NCBI GenBank assembly: GCA_050260095.1
Contig: JBLNBQ010000091.1
Coordinates: 1 to 25,886, forward strand
Reading direction: 5' to 3'
Length of the DNA stretch: 25,886 nucleotides
Source of the DNA: JBLNBQ01 sp050260095
Lineage (GTDB): Bacteria > Bacillota > UBA5301 > DYFA01
Shown here: positions 1 to 5,725 of the stretch, one piece after another
Layout: the number at the start of each line of letters is the position of its first letter
Position numbering within the stretch: the first letter of the stretch is position 1
Translations under genes and position numbers: made by a program
Notes under the pieces: generated by a model
Databases searched by the model: none
What the model saw: the letters and a program-made list of their open reading frames with translations, nothing else
Told to the model about the DNA's origin: nothing

Positions 1-49
1 CGAGGCGCCTAGGCCGGACCGGCACCGGCCGCCGGGGCGGCGGACTTTG

Positions 50-254
50 CCGAATGGGCGGACCCCCGTTGGCGGGACGACCATTCGGGGACGAGATTGA
101 GAGCGGCCGGAAGGCCGCTGACGATAGCCCCAGATCGTTCACCCCAACGGCACGGCGCAGCCGGGACGCTTGGGGTGAACGGCTGGGAGTAGTGCGCTCT
201 CCGCTAGGAGCGCCCTTCGCCGGCCTCCTTGGCCGGGAAGGGGCGAAGCGCCGC
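50..254 (+). other. Hairpin-rich non-coding stretch upstream of integrase 1
   Basis: No convincing gene lies in the first 268 bases. The stretch holds several consecutive hairpins: 8-bp arms at 50-57/81-88; AGCGGCC with a GGAA tetraloop at 102-119; a long imperfect helix at 129-147/170-187; a 6-bp stem at 194-199/208-213; and CCGGCC with a TCCTT loop at 220-236, which competes with a longer pairing of CTTCGCC (215-221) and GGCGAAG (242-248). It ends just before the ribosome binding site of the integrase at 269. It could be a structured 5' leader, a non-coding RNA, or DNA-level integrase sites. The stems are seen directly; the function is inference. High G+C raises the background of chance stems. 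Confidence 0.45.
129..187. repeat. Long inverted repeat upstream of integrase 1
   Basis: The arms CGTTCACCCCAA (136-147) and TTGGGGTGAACG (170-181) are perfect 12-bp reverse complements around a 22-base spacer. The helix continues with CCCAG (129-133) against CTGGG (183-187) after a small internal loop, giving about 17 paired positions. It sits 82 bases before the integrase start. The spacer is too long for a classical tyrosine recombinase core site (two arms around 6-8 bases), so a regulatory hairpin, an operator, or a folded single-strand substrate is at least as likely. Confidence 0.6.
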
Positions 255-268
255 AAGGGGGTGAGGTT

Positions 269-1237
269 ATGTCTAAGCTCGGGAGCCCGGTCCACCAGGT
301 CAATGAGGCTTTCCGCTCGATCACCAAGGAGGGCGTCTCCAAGCACGCCGAGAAGGCGAAGAACAACGGCCAGTCCCCAATCATTCACGCCTGGAGGACC
401 GCCAAGAACTACACCGAAATCGGCTGCGCTTTCGTGAAGTTCGCCGGAGTTCGGGATGTTCGCACGCTCACGCCAGAGCATGGCGCTGCCTACTTGAAGC
501 ACCTCGAAGAGCACGGAGGCAAAGGCGGCCAGCCGGGGTCAGCCTGGACGGTAAAGCAGGCAGCGTCGGCGCTACACAAACTCGAGCTGGGCATTGAAGC
601 CCGGTACGGGGTCAAAGTTTCCCTCATCCCGGCAGACTGGGTCGGACCGGTTCGGCACGAAGAAGACAAAAAAGACATCCGGGCACCGTACACGAGGGAG
701 GAGATGGCGAAGCTACTGTCAGTTGTGTCCCAACGGAGGCCGGAGATGGGCACGGTCTGCAAAGTCATGGCCGAAACCGGGCTGCGCATCTCCTCGGTCA
801 TCGGCCACAGAAACGGCATGAGCGGGGGCCGGGGCATCCGGGTCAAGGACCTGGACGTTGAGGGGTGCCGGGTCCGAAATTACGGGAAAGGCGGCCACCC
901 GACAGGCTGGCTCCAGGTCTCGAACGAGACGATGGCCGAGCTAAAAGCCCTGGCGAACGGCAAGAAGCCTGGCGAGCGGGTCTTCAGCGTGAAGTATGAC
1001 CAAGTCCGTCACGAGGTCAAGGCGGCTTGTCAGACTGTCAAGGCCGAGTACCGGGCGCTGCATGGGTTCCGGTATCACTTCGCCAACGCCCGCTACCAGG
1101 AATACCGGCAGCAGGGCATGAGCGACCTGGAGGCCTGCAAGGCGCTCGCCAAGGACCTTCAACATCACCGGGTCAGCGTCACCCGGGTTTACGTTCCAGG
1201 CGTCGGCTGGGTCACCATCTCGGCGAGCGACGCCTAG
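269..1237 (+). CDS. Tyrosine recombinase / integrase (divergent type)
   Basis: This 322-residue protein is predicted to be a site-specific tyrosine recombinase. Residues about 35-130 look like the helical core-binding (SAM-like) domain and about 138-315 like the catalytic domain. The catalytic set is visible: R173 in ETGLRISS, a candidate lysine K207 in NYGKGG, H265 and R268 in HGFR, H299 in the LQHH motif, and the nucleophile Y308 eight residues further on, in TRVYV. The catalytic part is only distantly like XerC/D and resembles integrases of integrative elements. The ATG is chosen because AAGGGGG lies seven bases upstream. A hairpin-rich region precedes the gene and a second, unrelated recombinase follows about 210 bases later on the same strand. 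I see no good promoter in the bases available. The family is fairly sure; the target is unknown. Confidence 0.85.
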   Translation: MSKLGSPVHQVNEAFRSITKEGVSKHAEKAKNNGQSPIIHAWRTAKNYTEIGCAFVKFAGVRDVRTLTPEHGAAYLKHLEEHGGKGGQPGSAWTVKQAASALHKLELGIEARYGVKVSLIPADWVGPVRHEEDKKDIRAPYTREEMAKLLSVVSQRRPEMGTVCKVMAETGLRISSVIGHRNGMSGGRGIRVKDLDVEGCRVRNYGKGGHPTGWLQVSNETMAELKALANGKKPGERVFSVKYDQVRHEVKAACQTVKAEYRALHGFRYHFANARYQEYRQQGMSDLEACKALAKDLQHHRVSVTRVYVPGVGWVTISASDA

Positions 1238-1271
1238 ACGCACGGCCTCAAGACGCAGCCTCACGACAGAT

Positions 1272-1301
1272 TTGGAGTTGCCGGGTCTCTTGTGCTATAA
1301 T
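1272..1301 (+). promoter_or_regulatory. Sigma-A promoter for integrase 2
   Basis: A perfect -10 TATAAT (1296-1301) is preceded by TGC, an extended -10 element. An 18-base spacer separates it from TTGGAG (1272-1277), a weak -35. Transcription would start near 1308, leaving a leader of about 145 bases before the GTG at 1452. The promoter is seen directly by consensus match. Confidence 0.75.
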
Positions 1302-1345
1302 GCCCGCAACAACGGCGACGACATGGCCGAGACAATTTCGGTGGC

Positions 1346-1364
1346 GGAGGCCCCGGCCTCCTTT
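1346..1364 (+). terminator. Terminator-like hairpin in the integrase 2 leader
   Basis: GGAGGCC (1346-1352) and GGCCTCC (1355-1361) form a tight stem followed by TTTC and then more T-rich sequence (CTTTTCTTGG at 1371-1380). It lies between the promoter at 1272-1301 and the recombinase, so it may attenuate transcription. The T tract is interrupted, so it may be weak or act only as a structured leader. Confidence 0.4.
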
Positions 1365-1500
1365 CTGTGGCTTTTCTTGGTCTTCGGCTAACCTCGCTTC
1401 AACGCAACTTCAACGGGTCGTGTCTCCCAAACGAAGGGAGCACTGGCCGAGGTGAAGGTTCTCACTTGCCCCGAGTTCATCGAAGAGATTACCCTCGACA

Positions 1501-1507
1501 CCCCCCC
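1501..1507 (+). other. C7 homopolymer at the apparent frameshift of integrase 2
   Basis: Seven consecutive C separate two reading frames. Upstream, a GTG at 1452 with AAGGGAG (1434-1440) opens a frame reading MKVLTCPEFIEEITLDTP. After the run, the recombinase frame continues from the ATG at 1522 (MAYYQQRQ). Removing one C would join them into a single protein. The ATG at 1522 has no ribosome binding site. Confidence 0.6.
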
Positions 1508-1521
1508 GGCTCGACTGCCTC

Positions 1522-2589
1522 ATGGCCTACTACCAGCAGCGTCAGGCGGAAAACGACTTCCGGCAATCAAGCTTCGTCGCCTACCGGACTGACCTCATGC
1601 ACGTCGTACGCTACCTGGAAGGTCACAACCTGCCCCCCACCCTGCGCCATCTCACCCGGGAAAACGTCCGGCGGCTCGAGATCCTTTGGGTGCAGCAAGG
1701 CCATGCCCGCACGACTATCGCCCGCCGTCTCAATTCCCTCCGGGCCATCGTTCGCTACTGCAAGGACTTCCTTCCCGAGCTAGTCGACCCGTTCGCCGGG
1801 CGACGCATCGCCAGGGGAGACCGTCACCAGCGGCCGGACTGCCTCTCGGGGGCGGAATATGAACGGGTGCTCGGACCCAGAGCCGACTTTGGCCGCAACC
1901 CGCTCCGAAACCGGGCACTTCTCGTCCTCATGTACTTCACCCTTTGCCGGCTGAGCGAAGCGGCAGCCCTGACCTGGGGCGACATCGACTTCCGGCGGCA
2001 TCAGATTCACTTCCAAGCCCCAACCAAGAACCACGACCCGAAGACTGTGCCGATGGCGCCAGAGTTGAAGGCTGTGCTGAGAGCGCTCCAGCGTTCCCTG
2101 CCCTCTCTCCCCCGGGCGAATGCTCCCGTCTTCGTGAGCGAGCAGGGTGTCCGGCTCACCGAGTCCGGGATCAAGAAGATGGTGAAGGACCACGGTATCC
2201 GCAACGGCGTTCCCAGGCTCCACTCGCACCTGTTCCGCCACACGGGCGCCACCCGGCTCGCTTGCCAGGGCGTGTCCCTGCCGGTCGTCGCCAAGCTCGC
2301 CGGCCACCGTGACCTCGGCACGACGATGAAATACTATATCCATGTCCCTGATGAAGCCAGCCGGGAAGCCGTCTCCCTGCTCGGCCAGATGAATGGCACT
2401 GAATTCTTCTGGATGGAGAAGGAAATCGACCCTCGCCGTCGAAACCAATCTGCAAATCATAGCGGAGTGAGGGTCTGGAGGCCTTCCGCTCCGGTCAAGG
2501 AACTCGGTAAGGGCCGTAAGGTTGCGAAAAACGAAGAGCGGGCGAGCAAGACGCTCCCCGCTCCGGAAAATGAGCAACCAGGTCTGTAA
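1522..2589 (+). CDS. XerC/D-like tyrosine recombinase, 5' end probably frameshifted
   Basis: The open frame from ATG 1522 gives 355 residues of a XerC/D-type tyrosine recombinase. Residues about 5-85 form the SAM-like core-binding domain (typical FVAYRTDL) and about 108-285 the catalytic domain. The catalytic residues are R143 (LCRLSE), K169, H236 and R239 (HLFRH), H262 (LAGH) and Y271. The ATG has no Shine-Dalgarno sequence, and the next stop upstream in this frame is at 1453-1455. A better start, GTG 1452 with AAGGGAG, lies one frame away across a C7 run, so the natural protein probably starts with about 23 more residues. Residues after about 295 look like an unconserved basic tail; its last codons overlap the rnpB terminator and 3' end on the other strand. 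If the shift is real and not programmed, the gene is impaired; a sequencing slip is also possible. Confidence 0.8.
   Translation: MAYYQQRQAENDFRQSSFVAYRTDLMHVVRYLEGHNLPPTLRHLTRENVRRLEILWVQQGHARTTIARRLNSLRAIVRYCKDFLPELVDPFAGRRIARGDRHQRPDCLSGAEYERVLGPRADFGRNPLRNRALLVLMYFTLCRLSEAAALTWGDIDFRRHQIHFQAPTKNHDPKTVPMAPELKAVLRALQRSLPSLPRANAPVFVSEQGVRLTESGIKKMVKDHGIRNGVPRLHSHLFRHTGATRLACQGVSLPVVAKLAGHRDLGTTMKYYIHVPDEASREAVSLLGQMNGTEFFWMEKEIDPRRRNQSANHSGVRVWRPSAPVKELGKGRKVAKNEERASKTLPAPENEQPGL
2526..2563 (-). terminator. Rho-independent terminator of rnpB
   Basis: Read on the - strand, GAGCGGG+GAGC and GCTC+CCCGCTC form an 11-bp stem with one bulged base and a five-base loop (2536-2563), followed by TTCGTTTTT. 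It lies 11 bases beyond the P1 helix of rnpB and wholly inside the last codons of the recombinase on the + strand. Confidence 0.8.
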
Positions 2590-2928
2590 GCCGAGTTCTG
2601 TCGTCGTACGGTCATCTCTCTGGGACGCCTGTCGCCAGACGCCTCAAGCGACCAACCCGGGAGAAAGGCGGGCCGCCTTGTCTCTCCCCTATTTGGTCTT
2701 GCTCCGGGTGGGGTTTACCAAGCCAGCCGGTCACCCGGCTGCTGGTGCGCTCTTACCGCACCGTTTCGCCCTTACCGCCGGCCATGCGGCCGGAGGCGGT
2801 TTGATTTCTGTGGCACTTTCCTTGGGGTCGCCCCCACTGGGTGTTACCCAGCACCCTGCCCTGCGGAGCTCGGACTTTCCTCACGGGTCTCCCCGCGCGA
2901 CCGTCCGACCTGGTTGCCAAAGTCAGCC
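2574..2928 (-). ncRNA. rnpB: RNase P RNA (class A)
   Basis: This is the catalytic RNA of RNase P, which cleaves 5' leaders from precursor tRNAs. Conserved blocks on the - strand include GAGGAAAGTCCGAGCTCC, GCAGGGCAGGGTGCTGGGTAA, the CACAGAAA/AAACCGCC region, GGTAAGGGTGAAACGGTGCGG, and near the 3' end ACGACAGAACTCGGCTTA. The ends are set by helix P1: GCAACCAGGTC (2917-2907) pairs perfectly with GACCTGGTTGC (2584-2574). The first transcribed base is probably a G near 2927-2929. The length of about 350 is normal for type A. It lies directly after rnhA, has its own promoter and terminator, and converges with the recombinase gene. Confidence 0.96.
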
Positions 2929-2931
2929 CAA

Positions 2932-3378
2932 TTATTCTACCACAGGCGGCTGGGCCGGTAAATGGGAACTCCCGCCAACGTGGCGGTCGATCCCCTCGTT
3001 GCTCAGCCGGTCCGCCTCTTTGTTCTTCTCCCGGGGCACGTGCGTGATGCTCCACCGGTTGAACCCGGCCAAAAGCCGCCGGGCCTCGTTGTACAACGGG
3101 AGCAGCCCCGGATGCTTCACCTGGTAGACCCCGTTGAGCTGGCGCACCATCAACTCACTGTCGGAGTACACCTGCACCGGCCCGCCCGAGAGAATCTGAG
3201 CCTTCTCCAACGCCCGGAGCAGCGCCGTGTACTCCGCCACGTTGTTGGTGGTCTCCCCCAGGTAGTCGGAGTCGGCGACCAGTACCTGCCCCGCCTCGTC
3301 GTAGATGAGATAGCCGATGCCCGCCGGACCCGGATTGCCCCTGGCCGCGCCGTCCGTGTAAATCACTACGCCGCTCAT
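2932..3378 (-). CDS. rnhA: Ribonuclease HI
   Basis: This 148-residue RNase HI cleaves the RNA strand of RNA-DNA hybrids left by primers and R-loops. The carboxylates needed for two-metal catalysis are visible: D9 in YTDGAARGNPGPAG, E49 in TTNNVAEYTALL, D73 in VYSDSELMV, and D123 in REKNKEAD. The sequence is of the compact type without the basic protrusion of the E. coli enzyme, as in many Gram-positive and archaeal homologues. GGAGG lies five bases before the ATG. It follows the small zinc-finger gene by 25 bases and ends inside the rnpB promoter; no terminator separates it from rnpB, so read-through is likely. Confidence 0.93.
   Translation of the reverse strand: MSGVVIYTDGAARGNPGPAGIGYLIYDEAGQVLVADSDYLGETTNNVAEYTALLRALEKAQILSGGPVQVYSDSELMVRQLNGVYQVKHPGLLPLYNEARRLLAGFNRWSITHVPREKNKEADRLSNEGIDRHVGGSSHLPAQPPVVE
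2934..2962 (-). promoter_or_regulatory. rnpB promoter inside the 3' end of rnhA
   Basis: On the - strand, TTTACC (-35, 2962-2957) is followed after exactly 17 bases by TAGAAT (-10, 2939-2934). The -10 overlaps the last two codons and stop codon of rnhA. The predicted start is a run of G at 2929-2927, about six bases downstream and next to the RNase P RNA 5' end. Confidence 0.7.
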
Positions 3379-3403
3379 GTCTTCCTCCGTGACTATTCTG
3401 TCC

Positions 3404-3586
3404 CTAGCTGCGCGTCGCTCCGAGCAGGTCGCGGTAAGTATCCGGATCCATGCCCACTTCGCTGCGTTTGCCGTGCACGTCTGAACCGTTCTTCGCCGCG
3501 CACTCCACGCATCTTTTCGTCTCTGGCAGCGCCTCGAGTCGTTCCGTCGGGATTGGCCGGCCGCAGATTTCGCACGCCCGTTCCAC
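3404..3586 (-). CDS. Small C4 zinc-finger protein (TraR/DksA-type finger)
   Basis: This 60-residue protein carries one four-cysteine zinc finger, C6-x2-C9 and C26-x2-C29, with the spacing and surrounding residues (CGRPIPTERLEALP) of the finger of TraR/DksA proteins. The coiled coil that lets DksA enter the RNA polymerase secondary channel is absent, so a DksA role should not be assumed. I chose GTG 3586: AAAGGGGGGG lies just upstream and the start falls 24 bases after the nif3 stop. A longer frame from TTG 3625 would overlap nif3. It sits between nif3 and rnhA in one direction, so it is probably co-transcribed. The function is unknown. Confidence 0.75.
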   Translation of the reverse strand: MERACEICGRPIPTERLEALPETKRCVECAAKNGSDVHGKRSEVGMDPDTYRDLLGATRS

Positions 3587-3609
3587 GTGCGCCCCCCCTT
3601 TGCCCCCGC

Positions 3610-4731
3610 TCAACCCAGTTGCCAAAGGACCGGCTTGGTCCGTTCCTCGAGCACCTCAAGGTCGAGCCGCAACCGTTCGAACTCCTCCCGCAGCCGCTGC
3701 GCCAGCGCCGGCACGACCAGACGCTCCGTGGCATCGTGGCCGGCGGCGATCACGGCCAGCCCGCTTTCGGCTGCGCTCAGCCCCTCGTGGTACTTCACCT
3801 CGCCGGCCACGAAGAGGTTCGCCCCCCGGAAAGCCGCCCGGGCGACCAAGTCGCCCGCGCTTCCGCCGCAGACTGCTGCTTTCTCGATCGTCGCGCCGGG
3901 ATCCCCCAGGTACGCGACGTGGGTGACGTCGAGTGCCCGCTTCACCCGGCCGACCATCTCCCCCAGGCTCACCGGCGCTGGCAGCCGGCCGATCCGGCCC
4001 AGACCGGAGAGCTGACCCCGGTTTCTGAGCGGGTAGACGTCGTAGGCCGGCTCCTCGTACGGGTGAGCCTTCAGCATGGCCGCCAGAACCTTGTTCAGCA
4101 GGCGTTCAGGAAGGATGGTCTCCAGGCGGACCTCCGCAACGCGTTCGAGCACCCCCGGCCAGCCGATGAACGGCTGCGACCCTTCACCGGGGAGAAACGT
4201 GCCCGTCCCATTGGTACCGAAGGTGCAGTGGCTGTAGTGCCCCAGCTGTCCGGCGCCGGCCCGGCCCAGCGCCTCCCTGACCGCTTCGACGTGGCTCTCC
4301 GGCACGAAGACCGCCAGCTTCAGCAGCGGCTCCCCCTCGGCCTCGAGCGGCTCTACGTCGTGCAGGCCCAACCTCTCGGCCAACACGGAAGAGACTCCGC
4401 CCTCCACCGCATCGAGGTTGGTGTGGGCTGAAAACAGGGCCAGCCCACCCGCCAGGGCCCGGGCGATGGCCCGCCCGGCCGGCTGGTCGGTGCGGATCGC
4501 GCTGAGCGGACGGAACAGGAAGGGATGATGCGTGATGAGGAGTCCGGCGCCGGCGGCGAGGGCCTCCTCGATGACCTGCTGGGTAGGGTCGAGCGCCACC
4601 ATGACCTTCTGCACCATTGCCTCTGGCGAGCCGATCGACAACCCGACCCGCTCCCGGTCCCATTCCTGGGCCAGGCTACGGGGTGCGAGGCGCTCCATCA
4701 CTCCGAGAATCGCCGAGACCGGTGCAACCAC
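3610..4731 (-). CDS. Nif3-like dinuclear metal-centre protein (YqfO/GTP cyclohydrolase I type 2 family)
   Basis: The protein belongs to the Nif3/YqfO family, which holds two metal ions; the cellular reaction is not firmly known. The N-terminal half has MERLAPRSLAQEWD, LITHHPFLF and SAHTNLDAVEGG with the metal-binding histidines; the C-terminal part repeats the fold, with GGSAGDLV and VAGEVKYHE. The middle section (about 130-230, with KAHPYEEPAYDVYPL) is the PII-like insert domain typical of the 370-residue Gram-positive form. From GTG 4731 the length is 373 residues, the usual size. This start overlaps the end of trmK by 34 bases; ATG 4698 would overlap by one base but would cut conserved residues. 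The trmK-nif3 pair after rpoD is a classic Bacillota arrangement. Confidence 0.88.
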   Translation of the reverse strand: MVAPVSAILGVMERLAPRSLAQEWDRERVGLSIGSPEAMVQKVMVALDPTQQVIEEALAAGAGLLITHHPFLFRPLSAIRTDQPAGRAIARALAGGLALFSAHTNLDAVEGGVSSVLAERLGLHDVEPLEAEGEPLLKLAVFVPESHVEAVREALGRAGAGQLGHYSHCTFGTNGTGTFLPGEGSQPFIGWPGVLERVAEVRLETILPERLLNKVLAAMLKAHPYEEPAYDVYPLRNRGQLSGLGRIGRLPAPVSLGEMVGRVKRALDVTHVAYLGDPGATIEKAAVCGGSAGDLVARAAFRGANLFVAGEVKYHEGLSAAESGLAVIAAGHDATERLVVPALAQRLREEFERLRLDLEVLEERTKPVLWQLG

Positions 4732-5462
4732 TCGCTGATCAACTCCAACTCCGCCGTTTCCCGGGCCAAGTATTCCCGGCTCAGCTGGCCGCGCGTGCCC
4801 TCCGCGTCCTCCAGACGGACGAGCAGCGCCCGGCGCTCTGCCGCAAGCCGCGCCACCTGCCGCGCCAACACGGGGTGACGTTCGCCCAACAACACGGGGC
4901 CAAGCTTCAAAACCCACGCCCGGGTGATCCCGGGCGGCCAGGAAGCCTGGTTCCCTTCGCTCCACCCAGCGCCAGGGCTCGCCACCGTCACCGGGTAGAA
5001 GTGGCCCCGCTCCTCCACCAGGTCTTCGGCGACCAGCCCGAATCCGTTGGCGAGCAACCATTCCCGCACCCGTTCCGGGTGGCTCTGCGGTTGCAGGATC
5101 AGCCGGGAAGCTCGCCCGGCCGTAGCCGAGCCGCGCTCCAGGATGCGCCGGATCGTCTCGCCACCCATCCCCGCGATGCAGATCTGCTCCACTTCGCCGG
5201 GCAGCACGGCGTCTAAACCCCAGCCCAACCGCAATGTCACGCCGGTTATCCCGGCCTCTCGCACGTTGCGTTCGGCCTCCCACAAAGGGCCGGGAACAGA
5301 TTCCGTGGCGATGACCAGCGGCGCCCGCCCCGTTTCCCGCAGGGCGATCGCCAACCGGCCGTGCCCGGTCCCGATATCGGCGACCGGCGAGCCAGGAGCC
5401 ACCTGGCGAAAGACAGTCGCAAGCCGCGCCGGGAGAGGTCGTGACAGCCTTCGCACCCCCAT
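4698..5462 (-). CDS. trmK: tRNA (adenine22-N1)-methyltransferase
   Basis: TrmK uses S-adenosylmethionine to methylate N1 of adenine 22 in the D-arm of certain tRNAs. Family signs are the SAM-binding motif VADIGTGHGRLAIAL near residue 30, the hallmark CIAGMGGETIRRIL near 100, and LILQPQSHPERVREWL followed by a helical C-terminal domain (about 165-254). ATG 5462 gives 254 residues and has GAGG seven bases upstream; ATG 5495 would add 11 residues but lacks a ribosome binding site. The tRNA gene upstream is co-oriented and its promoter is the nearest one, so trmK is probably transcribed through the tRNA. nif3 follows with overlap. Confidence 0.9.
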   Translation of the reverse strand: MGVRRLSRPLPARLATVFRQVAPGSPVADIGTGHGRLAIALRETGRAPLVIATESVPGPLWEAERNVREAGITGVTLRLGWGLDAVLPGEVEQICIAGMGGETIRRILERGSATAGRASRLILQPQSHPERVREWLLANGFGLVAEDLVEERGHFYPVTVASPGAGWSEGNQASWPPGITRAWVLKLGPVLLGERHPVLARQVARLAAERRALLVRLEDAEGTRGQLSREYLARETAELELISEWLHRSRRFSE

Positions 5463-5563
5463 ATCTTCGCCTCGCCGGGAATCAGTTCCTGCCATAAACA
5501 GGAACCCGTCCGGCGCAGCAAAAAAGGCCTCCGCCGGTGAAGGGGGAGACCCTGGATTGGCTT

Positions 5564-5638
5564 TGGTGGGCCCGCTAGGATTCGAACCTAGGACCAAGCG
5601 GTTATGAGCCGCCAGCTCTACCGCTGAGCTACGGGCCC
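5564..5638 (-). tRNA. tRNA with anticodon CAU (Ile2 or elongator Met), CCA encoded
   Basis: The 75-base cloverleaf reads: acceptor GGGCCCG/CGGGCCC; D-arm GCTC-AGCGGTA-GAGC with a short seven-base loop; anticodon arm GGCGG-CTCATAA-CCGCT; variable loop TGGTC; T-arm CTAGG-TTCGAAT-CCTAG; discriminator A73 and an encoded CCA. The anticodon is CAT. It is not an initiator: positions 1-72 are paired and the three G-C pairs of the initiator anticodon stem are absent. The pairs C4-G69 and C5-G68 match determinants known for the lysidine synthetase TilS in E. coli, and the anticodon arm resembles known tRNA-Ile2, so Ile2 (lysidine at 34) is slightly favoured over elongator Met. Position 22 is G, so it is not itself a TrmK substrate. 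Confidence 0.97.
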
Positions 5639-5678
5639 ATGGGACGCGCTCCGGCATAGCCGGCCCGCGACTCCTAAC

Positions 5679-5708
5679 ATTATAGGGTATCGAAGGGCTT
5701 GCGGTCAA
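5679..5708 (-). promoter_or_regulatory. Strong sigma-A promoter for the tRNA-trmK-nif3 unit
   Basis: On the - strand, TTGACC (5708-5703) and a perfect TATAAT (5684-5679) are separated by 18 bases. The start would be near 5672. A small hairpin, CCGGC-TAT-GCCGG (5663-5651), lies in the short leader before the mature tRNA end. Confidence 0.85.
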
Positions 5709-5725
5709 GGCGAACGGCTGTCAGC

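Noticed and set aside
1..268. Group I or II intron, or a known mobile-element RNA
   Set aside because: I could not recognise a domain V, a group I core or any known motif; only unassigned hairpins are supported.
2522..3127. Open frame on the + strand over rnpB
   Set aside because: It is the reverse of the RNase P RNA and part of rnhA; no protein signature.
4732..5283. N-terminal extension of nif3
   Set aside because: It reads through trmK in another frame; the remaining protein already has the full family length from 4731.
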